Source of the DNA: Dichetophora obliterata
Lineage: Eukaryota > Arthropoda > Insecta > Diptera > Sciomyzidae
Assembly: GCA_963920525.1 (NCBI GenBank)
Contig: OY986438.1
Span: forward strand, 124,998,920-125,062,919
Direction: 5' to 3'
DNA: 64,000 nucleotides
Every line of letters starts with the position of its first letter. Position 1 is the stretch's first letter. Of the stretch, positions 21,424 through 32,344 are shown piece by piece. The notes below the pieces were generated by a model. That model was not told the origin of the DNA. It worked only from the letters and a program-made list of their open reading frames with translations, and made no database searches. Position numbers and translations under genes: made by a program.

Positions 21424-22369
21424 GTTTTCGTTTGCTAGTTTTACACTTAAGCTTTTAAAATAGTTTAAGGACATTTGCACTGTTCAATGCTTTGTTTTAT
21501 AAGTTTTAAGTTTGTGACAATGTTAAACAGTTGAAGAAACTTTCAAAAAATTTTATTTAAGGTTATAATCACGAGTTTAAAGAGGTGTTATAAAATGATG
21601 GTTGTTAAATATCTAAATTTTGCTAATATTTTATTATGTTATGTTTAAGTTATTCAATAAGTAAAAGGAAAATTAAAATTTATTTAGCAATCAAATATTG
21701 AATACTGGGAACTTTTAAGCGCCAAATAAAATTCAGCTACTTTGTACTGGAAAATATAACGAGTTATTATGGAAGTATAAGAATTTAGATTGAAATATTT
21801 GTCAAACCAGTCGTCCTTCAAGCTTTACGTTATGTTAAGTAGATTTTGGAAAATTTCTATAATAAGATTTGCACCAAAAAATAAAAAAAGTTGTGTTAAC
21901 TCTTAACAAAACTTACGTTCTAAGCGAAAAAATACGACGTTGATAATACTCAAGTATTAATAATCCCACTAAATGTTACAGTTTTATCCAGTAATTTAAT
22001 AATTTTATTCAGTTTCATGTTAAAAAACTATGGAAACCGTAGAAAATACTGGATTCTCGAAACAGAGTTTTTTCTCTCAGAAATTTTCTCGAAACAGTAG
22101 AAAATTCTGAAAAAAGAAACGAATTTAAATTATAATAAATCGGTGCAATAAATATTTAACTCCAGCTGATCTTTGCATGTTTTACACCTCATATATCAGG
22201 CAAACAATATAGTACAATTCGCAAATTTGGCAAGGACTTCAATATCTTATTTGGAACTTCTGAACTGAATTCAATGTCGTACGGTGTAGTGAGGTCTGTG
22301 GGATGAGGGACAAAAATAGAAGGAATCATCTTAGGCACATAAAAATTAACATATGTTATTATTTCATAA

Positions 22370-23050
22370 ATGTGACACCCCATATAAATTTTCATCAAGA
22401 TCGACACACAAAATTAACAATAAAAGTGCAATATCTCGAGTTGTAAAATGTTTAAGAAACGAAACTAGTTAAACTCTTTATTTACTAAATAAAAGTAATT
22501 AAAATATAAGAATACTATAAAGATCTGCCCCACCCTTCACACACCTCCCATACTGAATTAAGAATGTGAGTGCAAGATCTCCAGTTGAAGAAAGTGTAAG
22601 AAAAAAAAATTAACAAATTTTTTTACTAGATATTACATAATGAGAGTCTAACATCACGAGTTTTAAGAAGTAAAAAAGGAAGGAAATTAACCAATTTTTA
22701 TTTACTAGATTAACATAACTATCAATAAAAACTTCATCAAGGTCTGCCACGCCCTTCGCCCAACTTCCATACAAAATTAATAATAAAAGTGCAACGTCTC
22801 GAGTTGTAAGAAGAAAAAAGGAAATAAACTATTTTTTTATTTACACGATTCACATAACTATAAATAAAAATTTCCACGCCTTTTGGCCCCCTCTTATACA
22901 AAATAAAAAATAAAAGCGCAACGTCTCGAGCTGTAAAAAGTATAAGAAAGGAAATTAACTTTTTTATCTTTAACTTGTTTTACTTAAGTATCATATAATT
23001 AGTTTATTAAGGTTAGCCACGCCCTTCACCTACCTCCTGCACAATATTAA
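22370..23050 (+). repeat. Minisatellite with units of about 125-160 bp
   Basis: Four to five degenerate tandem units. Landmarks per unit are AAAAGTGCAACGTCTCGAG (near 22423, 22577, 22788 and 22913), a TTTATTTACTAGATT block, ATAACTATNAATAAAA, and a GCCACGCCCTTC block followed by CTCC(C)ATAC (near 22530, 22748, 22890 and 23017). A degraded unit lies near 22650. No protein frame is kept across the units. Confidence 0.75.
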
Positions 23051-23330
23051 ATTTAAAAATATTTTATTTTAATACATAGTTTTGTTTAAAGTTTACATAA
23101 ATCTTAAAAATGAGAGAAAATAACAGAGATTTATACATTGTCATAAGAATAATTCGTAGAGTCACTCGACACAAAGTCCGAGAAATTGAGAACAGAAATG
23201 AAATAAATTGTGTCATCATTTGTATCATGATCTTTATTGAAAATGAATTAATTGATTCATTATTCTTTTTTTTCAACATTTTTCTATGAGAAGATAGAGA
23301 CGGATCTAATGAAATCAGTAATCCACGGTA

Positions 23331-23951
23331 CACGGAGATAATTATTTTGCTTGAATCAAGCAAATGTTTTGCTTAAAAGCAAATCAGCAAAACTTTGCTC
23401 AATAACTGTGGGATTTTAAAAAAAAGTTGATAAATTTAAATCACTCCACGTGTATTTGGGAAAAAGAAAAACTTTGATTAAATTCAAGCACAGTTATTAT
23501 AAATTGCAAAAGCAAATTTCTACTTAATTCAAGCAAATATTTGCTAAGTTATTATAAGCTCAAATAGCAAATTTTTACTAATTCATGCAAATATTTGCTT
23601 AGTTATTATAAACTCAAATAGCAAATTTTTACTTATTTCAAGCAAATTTCTTCTAAACACACGAGCACACGTATACTCTTAATGGAAAAAATTAGGAGAC
23701 GATTGGTTAACAACTGCGTTGGTCGAATAAATAAACCCATGCATTAACACTCACGCGGCCAAGGTTCAAATCTCCAGATGGTAATAATTTTTCAATTTAA
23801 TCAAAAATTTGCTTTGGTTTCATAAACTGTAATAGCAAATTTCGATTAGTTTTAGTTTTTGCTGAAATCTAGCATAATTTCGAAGTGGCTGAGAATCAAG
23901 CGCAAGTTTTGCTAAACCACAATACAAATTTAGCAAACAATTTTCTCCGTG
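23331..23951. mobile_element. MITE with CACGGAGA ends and internal tandem repeats
   Basis: CACGGAGATAATTATTT at 23331 is mirrored by AAACAATTTTCTCCGTG ending at 23951. Inside, a unit of about 55 bp that starts AGCAAATTT and contains AATATTTGCT and TTATTATAAACTC is repeated nearly three times at about 23511-23655. Near 23765 a GGTTCAAATCTCC matches a tRNA B box. No transposase. A target duplication was not found. Confidence 0.65.
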
Positions 23952-24628
23952 AATAGACCTAGTATCTTGGATAATTCTCAAAAGTTTTTACGGTTATGAT
24001 TTAAGCCAAAATAATTTTTCGTAACTCTTTATTACTAGCTTCTAAGGCAATACAATTAATATTTCTACATACATAAGCCTACAACCTACACTACAATTAA
24101 TTCACACCTACGGGGATTCTAATGGTTTAATATAACAGCGTTTTGTAAGAAGCCACGCAGCGAGGGGAAAATTGTAGCCAAACTTAAAAATTCTAGTGAA
24201 TGTTGTAGTCAGAGAAGACAACTGCAGATTAACCACGATCAAGTCAGATCAGCTTATAACTCGAGAAATCTTGGCCCTGGCTGAAAACTACTTTTTTTAC
24301 ACCACCTAGCAAAAAGAAGATGCATAAAAAAAATTAAAATTTGTAAGATAATGTTTTTTGTATTGTTTATTTAAAAAATGCTCTAAGTATTGTATGCAGT
24401 CTTTGCACAATAAAGTTTTGAAGTAGGTCCTTTTTTTATTTTATACGTGGAATATCACATTGCCATGTATTTTTTGGTACGCAATTGGTGCTCATTTTTG
24501 TCAAAACATGCTTTGAAAAAGTGGTCATAAAATCCTTATTTTACAGAAGTCTAAGACCAAATTTTCGTAATGTGTTAAGAAAAACATATTTTAAGACATA
24601 CTAAAAAATAAAAACAAAAAGGCCCTTT
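23952..24628. other. Stretch without gene
   Basis: AT-rich sequence between the MITE and the 3' end of a retrotransposon. Nothing recognised. Confidence 0.45.
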
Positions 24629-26344
24629 TTATTTATTTATTTATTCGTTTAGCTTTATACAAGCTGATTAACTAAGAACTAAGCTTATTCTAACTGGGTT
24701 TATTTATTTATTATTATTTTTTCTTCTCTCTTTTTCTTGTTTTAGTGTTCGATAGATATCCAATTTGTGGTGGGTGGATTACGTCCACGTAATGACGTAT
24801 TTTAAGAACACGTCAAACGTCAAAAAGAAAATACGAGAAGAAAAGTAATAAAGGGAACTTACAAATATCATTAATTAAAATATGTACCATTTCTTAATTG
24901 AAAAAAATCATTAGAGAGGGGGGAAAAAGTGGTGTAGGAGTTAAGAAGAAGTGGCGTTGGAGCTAAGAAGGGCATTTATGGTCGAGATCTGCTCAGATGA
25001 AAATCGAATTCGCTGACCAAATTGTTGGTTAATGAAGCATCCTGGTTACAGGTTCAATGCATCCGTAGTCGGTGCGGTGAAAGTTGTGGTGGAAGAGACC
25101 TGACTGGCATATTCAAGGATGGGTCTAACAAAGGTAAGGTAGAGAGGTTCAGTTACGTAAGAATTGGAGAAGATTTTTTTGACAAAAAGTGGAAAAACTA
25201 ACCAGATCATCTTGAAGATTGCAAGAATTGGCGTTGGTTTATAAGCGCCGATAGATTTTCATATCATCAGCATACACAGAGACATTGAAATCTTTGATGA
25301 TTACATCTACATCAGAGATTGTTAAGACGAACATCAAAGCACTAAGGCGGATACCTTGTGGGACACCAGAGGTATCTGTAAAAGACTCTGAATTAGAAAA
25401 TCTAAAGATGAAATTGTAACGACGTTCTTCAAGACATGATTTAATCCATGATATAAGCAGTGATGGAAAACCAAAGACTTTAAGCTTAAGAAGGATGATA
25501 ATGTGTGAGATTTTGTCGAAGGCTTTACTAAAGTCGGTAGAAACTACATCAACTTCGTACTCGCTATCCGACGAGCATAAAGCGTGTGAAACAAATTCTG
25601 TATGGTTAATTGTAGTCGATCTTCTCTTGAGGAAGCCGTGTTGACTAGGAAAAAAAAAAGAAATGTGCAATAATAATAGATAATACTTTAAAAAATTTTG
25701 GGAGTACATGACAGTTTTGCAATAGGTCTGTAATTAGATATATCATTTCTAGGTTCTATTTTATGCAGGGGTATTATGTATGAACTCTTCCATAACTTAT
25801 GAAAAACTGAATTAGAAATAGAAAGTTGAAAAAGAGCCAATAGGGGACGAGCCAACAAGTTTGCGAAATTTTTTGATAACAATAGTAGGTAAACCATCGG
25901 GCTGAGGAGAATAACCGTCCTTTAGATTATTTATGATTTCTAACACATCAGCTAGTGTAATATCGTTACTTGCTAAGACTATACGGTTATCTGAATCCGA
26001 AGAAAAAATTAGGTCTAGTTGTCTACCTAAATTGTTAGTAACTCCACTCAACTGGTTAAGGCCGCAGTCTGAAATACAGCTAGTGAACAGAATTTCTTTT
26101 TCAGAGGTAGGATTTGAAGAAAAATAGTAGGATTCGTCATCAGAGAGGACCCATTGAAGGTTGGGAAGATCAAAGTCCCCAAAAATATAACGGTGTCAAA
26201 TGGATTCATAAGATCCAAAATTGAATCTATTGCGTATACTTTAATTTTATAAAAAAATTTTGAACTTTTTTGATTTCTAAGACCTGTTTTGTGATATATG
26301 AAAATGTTTTTATTTATATTTTTGCTATTTTGGAAAATATTCAA
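24629..26344 (-). pseudogene. Jockey-like non-LTR retrotransposon fragment (endonuclease end, reverse transcriptase, 3' end)
   Basis: Read from 26344 down. FDTVIFLGTLIFPTFNGSS is an endonuclease motif, normally xxFLGDFNxPxxxW. Next is GYSPQPDGLPTIVIKKF near 25880, the RT entry motif, then NDISNYRPIAKLS and PSQHGFLKRRST. TDFSKAFDKISH follows near 25530, and then TSGVPQGIRLSALMF and VYADDMKIYR near 25250-25290 with the catalytic YADD kept. The domains lie in several frames, so frameshifts are present. After YADD the thumb is shortened, and an ATAAATAAATAA tract ends the element near 24629 on the minus strand, acting as its A-rich 3' tail. Nearest in motif spelling to the fragment at 37.3-39.1 kb. 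Confidence 0.88.
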
Positions 26345-28567
26345 TGCAAAACTATAAAAACTGAAACTTCGTTAAAGATTCAAGGAAGCATATAAAAATC
26401 ATATATACCACAAATAGAAAGATATCGAATATTTCGTCCTTACTATAAATGTGCATACTTACTTTTACAAATTTGTGGCTTTTTTTACATACCTAATTTT
26501 GTCCACCTCGTGGCACCATGCGCCGTCGCTAGGGATATCAATATATGTAGTTTTTTCGATCCCGGCATATTCAGGATCTGAATATTCAATCCTGGGATCT
26601 CGGGGTTCAAGAAGTTTTTATTTCGTAATTTTTTTGCCAAAAAGTGCAACACATTCTATTGTACTTTTGCACAATTTGTACTTATTCAACAACAAAAAAA
26701 AACAGGTGTGCCAGAGTAAATTTAACTAAGCATAGTAACGTTAGACACGTCTTTCTCGAAACATACTTTTTCAAAACTGGCTACACTTCTGCAAACGAAC
26801 TAATCGACCAATTAAAATTTTTGTTAATCTGTCTGTATTGCAATTCTACACATCATTAACCTAAATGAGCGTCTTTAGAAAATTGGTTTAGGTTTTACAT
26901 GCAACAATATGGTCAAAAATTGTATCCATTTTGTCTAATTTTTTTCCACGCTTCGTAGTTTTCTTAATTTTCCATTTTGGTAAAAGATGTGTATTCAGGA
27001 GTCTTTTTTCGAAAGCATTTTCTTTTCAGGCGATCTGGAGACGCTGATGATGTAAGATTAACATACAAATTAAATTTTTTGTATGTGTTATAAAACTTTT
27101 TAGAAAACATCTTCTAAAATATGCCTTAATTTTTACCACTTTGGCCTAAAACCTCCCTTTAATTATATGCTATAGTACATTTAAATTAAATTAAAAAAAT
27201 CGATACATTTAAGTACAAAATAAATACAACACCCTTTCTATTTAGAGCTCAGCAAAATTATTCCTTCTTTTGAGTTGATTTTTAATAAAGTGTACTTTAA
27301 AAAAAAAATACTTTTAAAGTAGTAACAAAACGCTAGCAGTAAGTAATCGTCAAAATTTAAAAAATTTAAAAAAAGTTAAAAATATTGGTTTTGGTCGATT
27401 ATAACTCAAAAAATTCTTATTCAGTACTTAAGTTCTGTACATATTTTGAAAGCTTTATCTCCTTTTTTTCCAAAACTGTTTAAAATCACAAATCGATTGA
27501 AAAAATGCTGAGTTGTTGCTTATTTAATGCGTCAAATACCTAAAAATCGGGTCAAAAATTAAATTTTGGCGTGTGTGAGCAATTTCAAGTATGGTGTCGT
27601 GTTATACTCGACCATATCTAAAAATTATACTGCATCACTTAAAAAAAACATTTTCACTGTAACAAAATGTAATTTTTCATTCTTTATGTATTGTTGTTTT
27701 CCATTTTTATGGTTGAAATTTTTAACCTTTTTGGTTAAAATTTGAATAAAAATTTGACACTTTCAACTTTTATAACTAAAAAATAATCAAAATTTTTCCA
27801 TTTTTCTACTTAAAGCACAAAGTTGAGTCGAGAATAAGCCAGCTGGACAAAATTGAGTCTCTTTGTTTGATGAAAATACTGGAATATTTTTACAACAAAT
27901 ATTCTCAAAGTCGAGAGATTTGAACAATTGTTTTTGTTTTATGTAACTTAGTTGACAGTTTTAGTTAGTGGAAGTGAGAGAAGTAGTTTTGATAAATTAT
28001 AATTTCTGCTCAGTTGAAATTTATTGCTGATTAAAAATGCAAATTTTTTGAGTGTGCATAGTTTGAAGACATTTTTTTAATGGACTTCAAAGTTGAGGGT
28101 CAGTCCGAATGAAATTAGCATAAAAGTTGAAAAATACTTCTATATTTTTTAGTTGTTACTCTTACATGTTATCAAAAAATTTTTCTACGAAAGCTATATT
28201 TTTATTCTTTCTTTCTTTTTTTATCTTTTCTCACACTTTCGCACTTAAATTTTTTTTTTTGCTTGTTTTAGAGTAAATATTTTCAATAAATAAATGAGAG
28301 ATGTTCCAAGAATGGGAAAATACCCCGAAAATGGCACAAAATTAAGCCTGTTTAAGCAAGTGAGCTCACAGTATAGTCTTAAAGGCGCTGAAGGAAGCTT
28401 AATAAAACAATAAAAATGAAAATTTCAACATTTAGCGCAAGTTTGCAAAAAAATTAAACGCTTGTAATAAAGCGAAAGAACGACTTTTGGCTAAAAATGC
28501 AAATCATTTTAATGGAGATTTTGTGATTAAAATTTACCAGGACGCGTCAAAATCGTCGAAGTCATAA
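26345..28567. other. AT-rich stretch without recognised gene
   Basis: Long runs of A and T and short frames only. Repeated phrases such as TTATAACT(C/A)AAAAAA suggest old repeat sequence, but I could not delimit an element. Confidence 0.45.
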
Positions 28568-28774
28568 AACCCAAATGTAGGTAAGCCCACCAAATCCTTT
28601 GTAGATTCTTCATTTGAGACGATATCAAAATCTAAGGAAATTCTGGCGCTCTTGGTTGCACCTGCACTAGAAGAACCCGAAGCAGAAGAAGCGGACTCAC
28701 GTGAACAAGAAATGAGCGAATATGATGAAACAACGTCATCTATATTTTATATACATAAAAATCAATTGCGTTAG
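28568..28774 (+). pseudogene. Acidic open frame of unknown origin, no start codon
   Basis: An uninterrupted frame of 68 codons lies between a TAA at 28565-28567 and a TAG at 28772-28774. It contains VGKPTKSFVDSSFETIS, then a leucine- and valine-rich stretch, then an acidic tail (EEPEAEEADSREQEMSEYDE). The composition looks like real protein rather than translated AT-rich DNA. The basic motif followed by SxETxSKSKEI recalls a motif of uncharacterised arthropod transposon-associated proteins, but I cannot name a family. The frame ends where another repeat begins, near 28740, so it is probably a truncated piece of an element. Confidence 0.35.
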
Positions 28775-28909
28775 TCTTGCTAAGACTCGAAAATGGGTCA
28801 ACCGATTTAAATAATTTTTTTTTGTGTTTTGTTCGCCTCATATCAGGGAAGGCTTAGAAAAGAAGAAAATTTTGCTACTCCCCCTTTTACCACCGACAAA
28901 TCAATAACC

Positions 28910-29562
28910 TCTTTGTATGAAAATTTTGTTTGTTTTTAGGAAATATTCGAATAGCTTTCGAGTTATAAGCCGCACAGCCTCGGAATTCGGTTTTCGACCA
29001 CAATTTTCACGTGCTGCTTTACTGATAACATTTTATGGGAGTTGGACAAATTGGCTTGGTACCTCCCATACAACCGAAATTTCGAATAGCTTTGGATTTA
29101 TAGGGCGTACAGCCTCGGGATTCGTTATTCGACCATAATTTATACGTTCCGTTTCACTGATAACATTTTATGGGCGTTGGACAAGGGAGCTTGGCACCTC
29201 TCATATAAGCCAAATTTGAGATATCGAACAGCTTTGTAGTTACAGGCCGCAAAGCCTCGGAATGCGGTATTCGACCTCAATTTGCACATGGAGTATCACT
29301 GATAACATTTTATGAGCTTTCGCCAAAGGGTCGTGGCACCTCCCATACAACACAAATTTCCGATACCGAATAGCTTTTGAATAATGAACAGCTCAGCCTC
29401 GGAATTCAGTATTCGAACTCAATTTACACATGCAGTTTTACTGATAACTTTGTATAGCGTTAGACAAGGGAGAGTGGCACCTACCATACAACCTAAATTT
29501 GAGAAACTCAACAGATTTTGAGTTATAGGTTGCGCAGCCATGGAATTCAGTATTCGAATTCC
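28910..29562 (+). repeat. Satellite-like tandem array, unit about 142 bp
   Basis: The landmark CCTCGGAATTCGGTATTCGA occurs, with changes, at 28978, 29113, 29255, 29397 and 29539 (spacings 135, 142, 142 and 142). Each unit also has a CACTGATAACATTTTATGGG block, a GGACAAGGGAGCGTGGCACC block and a TCCCATACAAC block. The last unit is cut off and a foldback element follows. Single partial units occur near 30347, 58362 and 61996. Confidence 0.88.
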
Positions 29563-29610
29563 ATGTATGTATTCAAATTTAGAAAAAAAAAATTTGACAT
29601 TTTTAAATCA

Positions 29611-30292
29611 TCTGAAAATTTTTTTACATTTTCTTTACGTAAAATAAGCTTACACGTGTATCGGGATTTTTCTCGGAAAATTTTTTTACGGACTACCGTT
29701 AGGTCAAAATAGTGAAAAACGGCAACATTTTGTCAATGTCTGTGTTACTTAAATCACAATATCTCGGGTTATACTATTCCGATTTTGTTCATTAGATAGA
29801 TAATTTATTGTTCTTTAATTCTGCGGTAAAATTTATTTTTAACGATTTAAAATAAATGTATAAAAAGTGATTGAACTTTTCAAATGGCTTTTTGATGTCC
29901 TTAACCCAGTTAATTCTTTTGAGAATTTTTATTTTGTAAAAATTTATGGTTCGTTGATTGGTGCCATCAAAAATGTCATTTACCTGCCTTTAGGGCATCA
30001 AAAAGCCTTTTTTAAAAGTTCAATAAATTTTTATAAATTTAGTTTAAATCGTGAAAAAATAAACTTTACCGTAGAATTAAGGAACAATAAATTATCTATC
30101 TAATGGGCTCAAAACGAACAAAATCGGAATAGTACAACCCGAGATATTGTGATTTAAGTAACACAAACATTGACAAAATGTTGCCACTTTACACAATTTT
30201 GACTTAACGGTATTCCGTAAAAAATTTTTCCGAGGAAAATCCCGATACACGTGAAAGCTTATTTCAAGTAAAGAAAACTTAAAAAAATTTTC
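29611..30292. mobile_element. Foldback element, arms about 300 bp, short loop
   Basis: The left arm, about 29611-29903, is the near-complement of the right arm, about 29990-30292, with roughly 90% identity by eye. Shared blocks include AAGCTTACACGTGTATCGGG, CAACATTTTGTCAATGT, TTACTTAAATCACAATATCT, TTAGATAGATAATTTATTGT and GGCTTTTTGATG. The loop is about 85 bases. The element lies at the right edge of the 142-bp satellite, and a partial satellite unit continues after it. Open frames inside are non-coding shadows. Confidence 0.9.
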
Positions 30293-30346
30293 GGTGGAAT
30301 CTGACACATCAAATCCTGGAAGGTGTGCGATTTGTAAAAGAATGAC

Positions 30347-30415
30347 CCATATGCAGTTTCACTGATAACATTTTATTGGCGTTTGGCAACGGGGCCGCGG
30401 AAGCAACGCGGTTAA
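30347..30415 (+). repeat. Partial unit of the 142-bp satellite
   Basis: ATGCAGTTTCACTGATAACA followed by TTTTATTGGCGTTTGGCAAC matches the middle of the satellite unit. It lies just past the foldback, as expected if the foldback inserted into the array. Confidence 0.75.
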
Positions 30416-31631
30416 GACTCGAGGACTCAGTTTTAAGATTACAATATGGTGAAATTATCAAGGTAAGACGTCAAATTTTCTTTAGCGATAAGGCTCTATT
30501 CTGGACTTAATGGGTGCGTAAACAAGCAAATGGGCAGAGTCTCAAAATATTGTATGCCACTAAATAGCCAATTTTATAGTATTCTGAAAAGATAATATCG
30601 TTACTTTTGAACGATATAGGCACAAGTCTAATTTTTTGTTCTAAATATTGTTCTAAAGTAGCGTTGTGCACTTTCACTAAAACGTGCACTCTTAGCCTCT
30701 TTTGCCATTCAGGCCTTTCATTTGGTCCTTGCATTTCAAGCACATGTAAGGAATTTTCGCCTAACTTCAAGAACATTGATTAAATTCGTTGACTTTGCTT
30801 TGACGATGTTGAAGAAAAAACCACTTTGCTGCTTTTAGCCATGTTCAAAGGATTTGAGCCAACAATGCTGACAATGGGTTTTTTCTAAAAAGAAATTTTT
30901 TTTTAAAAGGCTTGCTTGACTTGACATGCAGGTAAAAGTAAAGTTCTAAAGCTGTTTGACGGTGCTTTCGGTATGCATATGCAAACACAAATACACACAA
31001 AAACACACCTACACACATCTTTACCGCAGCGATATCCTGAGGCGTCAGAATTTCCCTTTGTCTGTTTGATATCCTGTACAAAAGGAAATTTTTTGTTCTT
31101 GCTTTCAGTAGCAGTCTAATTGATTGCGCAAATTCGAAAGTGTTTGTTGTTTTTTGGCTGTTTGGGTAGTCCGCTATTAACACTTAAGCAAGGCCGAACA
31201 TACCAGCAACACCATCGTGCAATATGGCGGTGTCATAATTAACTACTGCCAACCCTTCAAGGAACCGTCTGGCTTACTATTAAGATGCTTAAATTTTCAA
31301 ATCCTTGCAACAAATGGCAGTGAAAGGCTTCGCTTTAACTCAAGCCTTGAATATTGCCCTTTTCTGTTAGTTATGCTAGGTTGACATGATGTGGGCGTGT
31401 CTTGTTGTAATTGAATAGGCGTGTTAGTATCGCTAAAGCACAGGGTGTCCTGTGAGCTTGTCAGTCAACCCTTGATAGAGTCATTCTGATAGAAGCTCCA
31501 CATAAACTAGATTATAACAGTTAACCCCAGTTTATGCTGACGTTTATTTTTCAATCACAAAAACACGTACACACCAACAAACAAACGCACACACACAAAG
31601 ACGCACTCAAATATTGATGACATTTTAGCTG

Positions 31632-31672
<41 letters not shown>

Positions 31673-32344
31673 TCTGAAGTAAAGTCTACAATGCAACAAA
31701 CCGGAGATTATGTTGGCTGTCTGCGTCAAACACAGGGACAGGAACAGACAGACATTCATCAAAATCATTATTATCAGCAGCATGACGATGACATTAAGCC
31801 AGTAGTAAAAAATAAAAACACAAAAAAAAAATCAAAAATCAACAGCAACAACTACACAAATGACTGACATACTTGCAACCTAAACTTAAGCCTAAAGCCC
31901 ACCCTTGATTGGGGTCCAGCAGCATTCATCAGCTTTGGGGTGTGGCATTCATCTTAATACAAATTGCGTTGGTTGCTGCTTATAGATTGCCGCCCACTGA
32001 CGGAAATATAATTCCTATCATGCAGAATACATTGAAAGTTTATACTTATATCTGTATTTTTATTAAACTTTGAGGCAGTTTTGTGTCTGTCTTTTTTTGA
32101 TGGTGAGTTTCTGCATACGGCTTGTTACATGTATTTCACTTAAAACTCTTTTGTTAAATTATTCTCGTGGCAGTAATTCGTAAGGCATAAAAATATATAA
32201 TATCGATACATGCGATAATTTTTTTGTTTTATGAGGATTATTTTTGCGCACTTAACTCTTTGAGAATATTTTCTTAGGTGTTTTTATAACATGTTACCTT
32301 TCTAGAAGATTAAAAAGTTTTTTTTTCTTTCATTAGTCATTATC
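30416..32344. other. Apparently unique stretch with (TG)n, no confirmed gene
   Basis: Contains a 36-base (TG)n tract at 31633-31669 and CACACA-rich sequence. Minus-strand frames at 30507-30776 and 30845-31183 have mixed amino-acid composition but no family motif and no visible splice structure. The sequence looks like host intergenic or intronic DNA. Confidence 0.45.
31633..31669. repeat. (TG)n microsatellite
   Basis: Eighteen uninterrupted TG units, preceded at a distance by CACACA-rich sequence. The plus-strand open frame that starts in it (31634-31867) is considered chance. Confidence 0.95.

Larger units (their letters stand above)
19855..22370. other. Apparently unique stretch without recognisable gene
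   Basis: More mixed base composition than the surroundings, with CAACAA- and CACAA-rich patches typical of fly intergenic or intronic DNA. Contains microsatellites at 20287-20308 (AGT) and 21392-21423 (TTC-rich). Open frames of 60-120 codons overlap in many frames around 20.0-20.5 kb because of the AGT run, and none carries a known motif. It could be part of an intron of a host gene lying outside the window, but nothing in it proves that. Confidence 0.5.

Noticed and set aside
23735..23790. Possible tRNA gene because of GGTTCAAATCTCC
   Set aside because: No convincing cloverleaf can be drawn and it lies inside a MITE. Kept only as an observation about that element.
28910..29562. Regularly spaced repeats considered as a CRISPR-like array
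   Set aside because: The whole 142-bp unit is repeated with no unique spacers, and the sequence is eukaryotic. It is a tandem satellite.
30507..31183. Two minus-strand frames of 89 and 112 codons considered as a possible host gene
   Set aside because: Amino-acid mix is plausible but there is no known motif, no clear splice sites joining them and no codon pattern I can distinguish from chance.
31634..31867. Plus-strand frame starting in (TG)n and continuing with Q, H and K residues
   Set aside because: It opens inside a microsatellite, is low in complexity and has no supporting motif or splice context.
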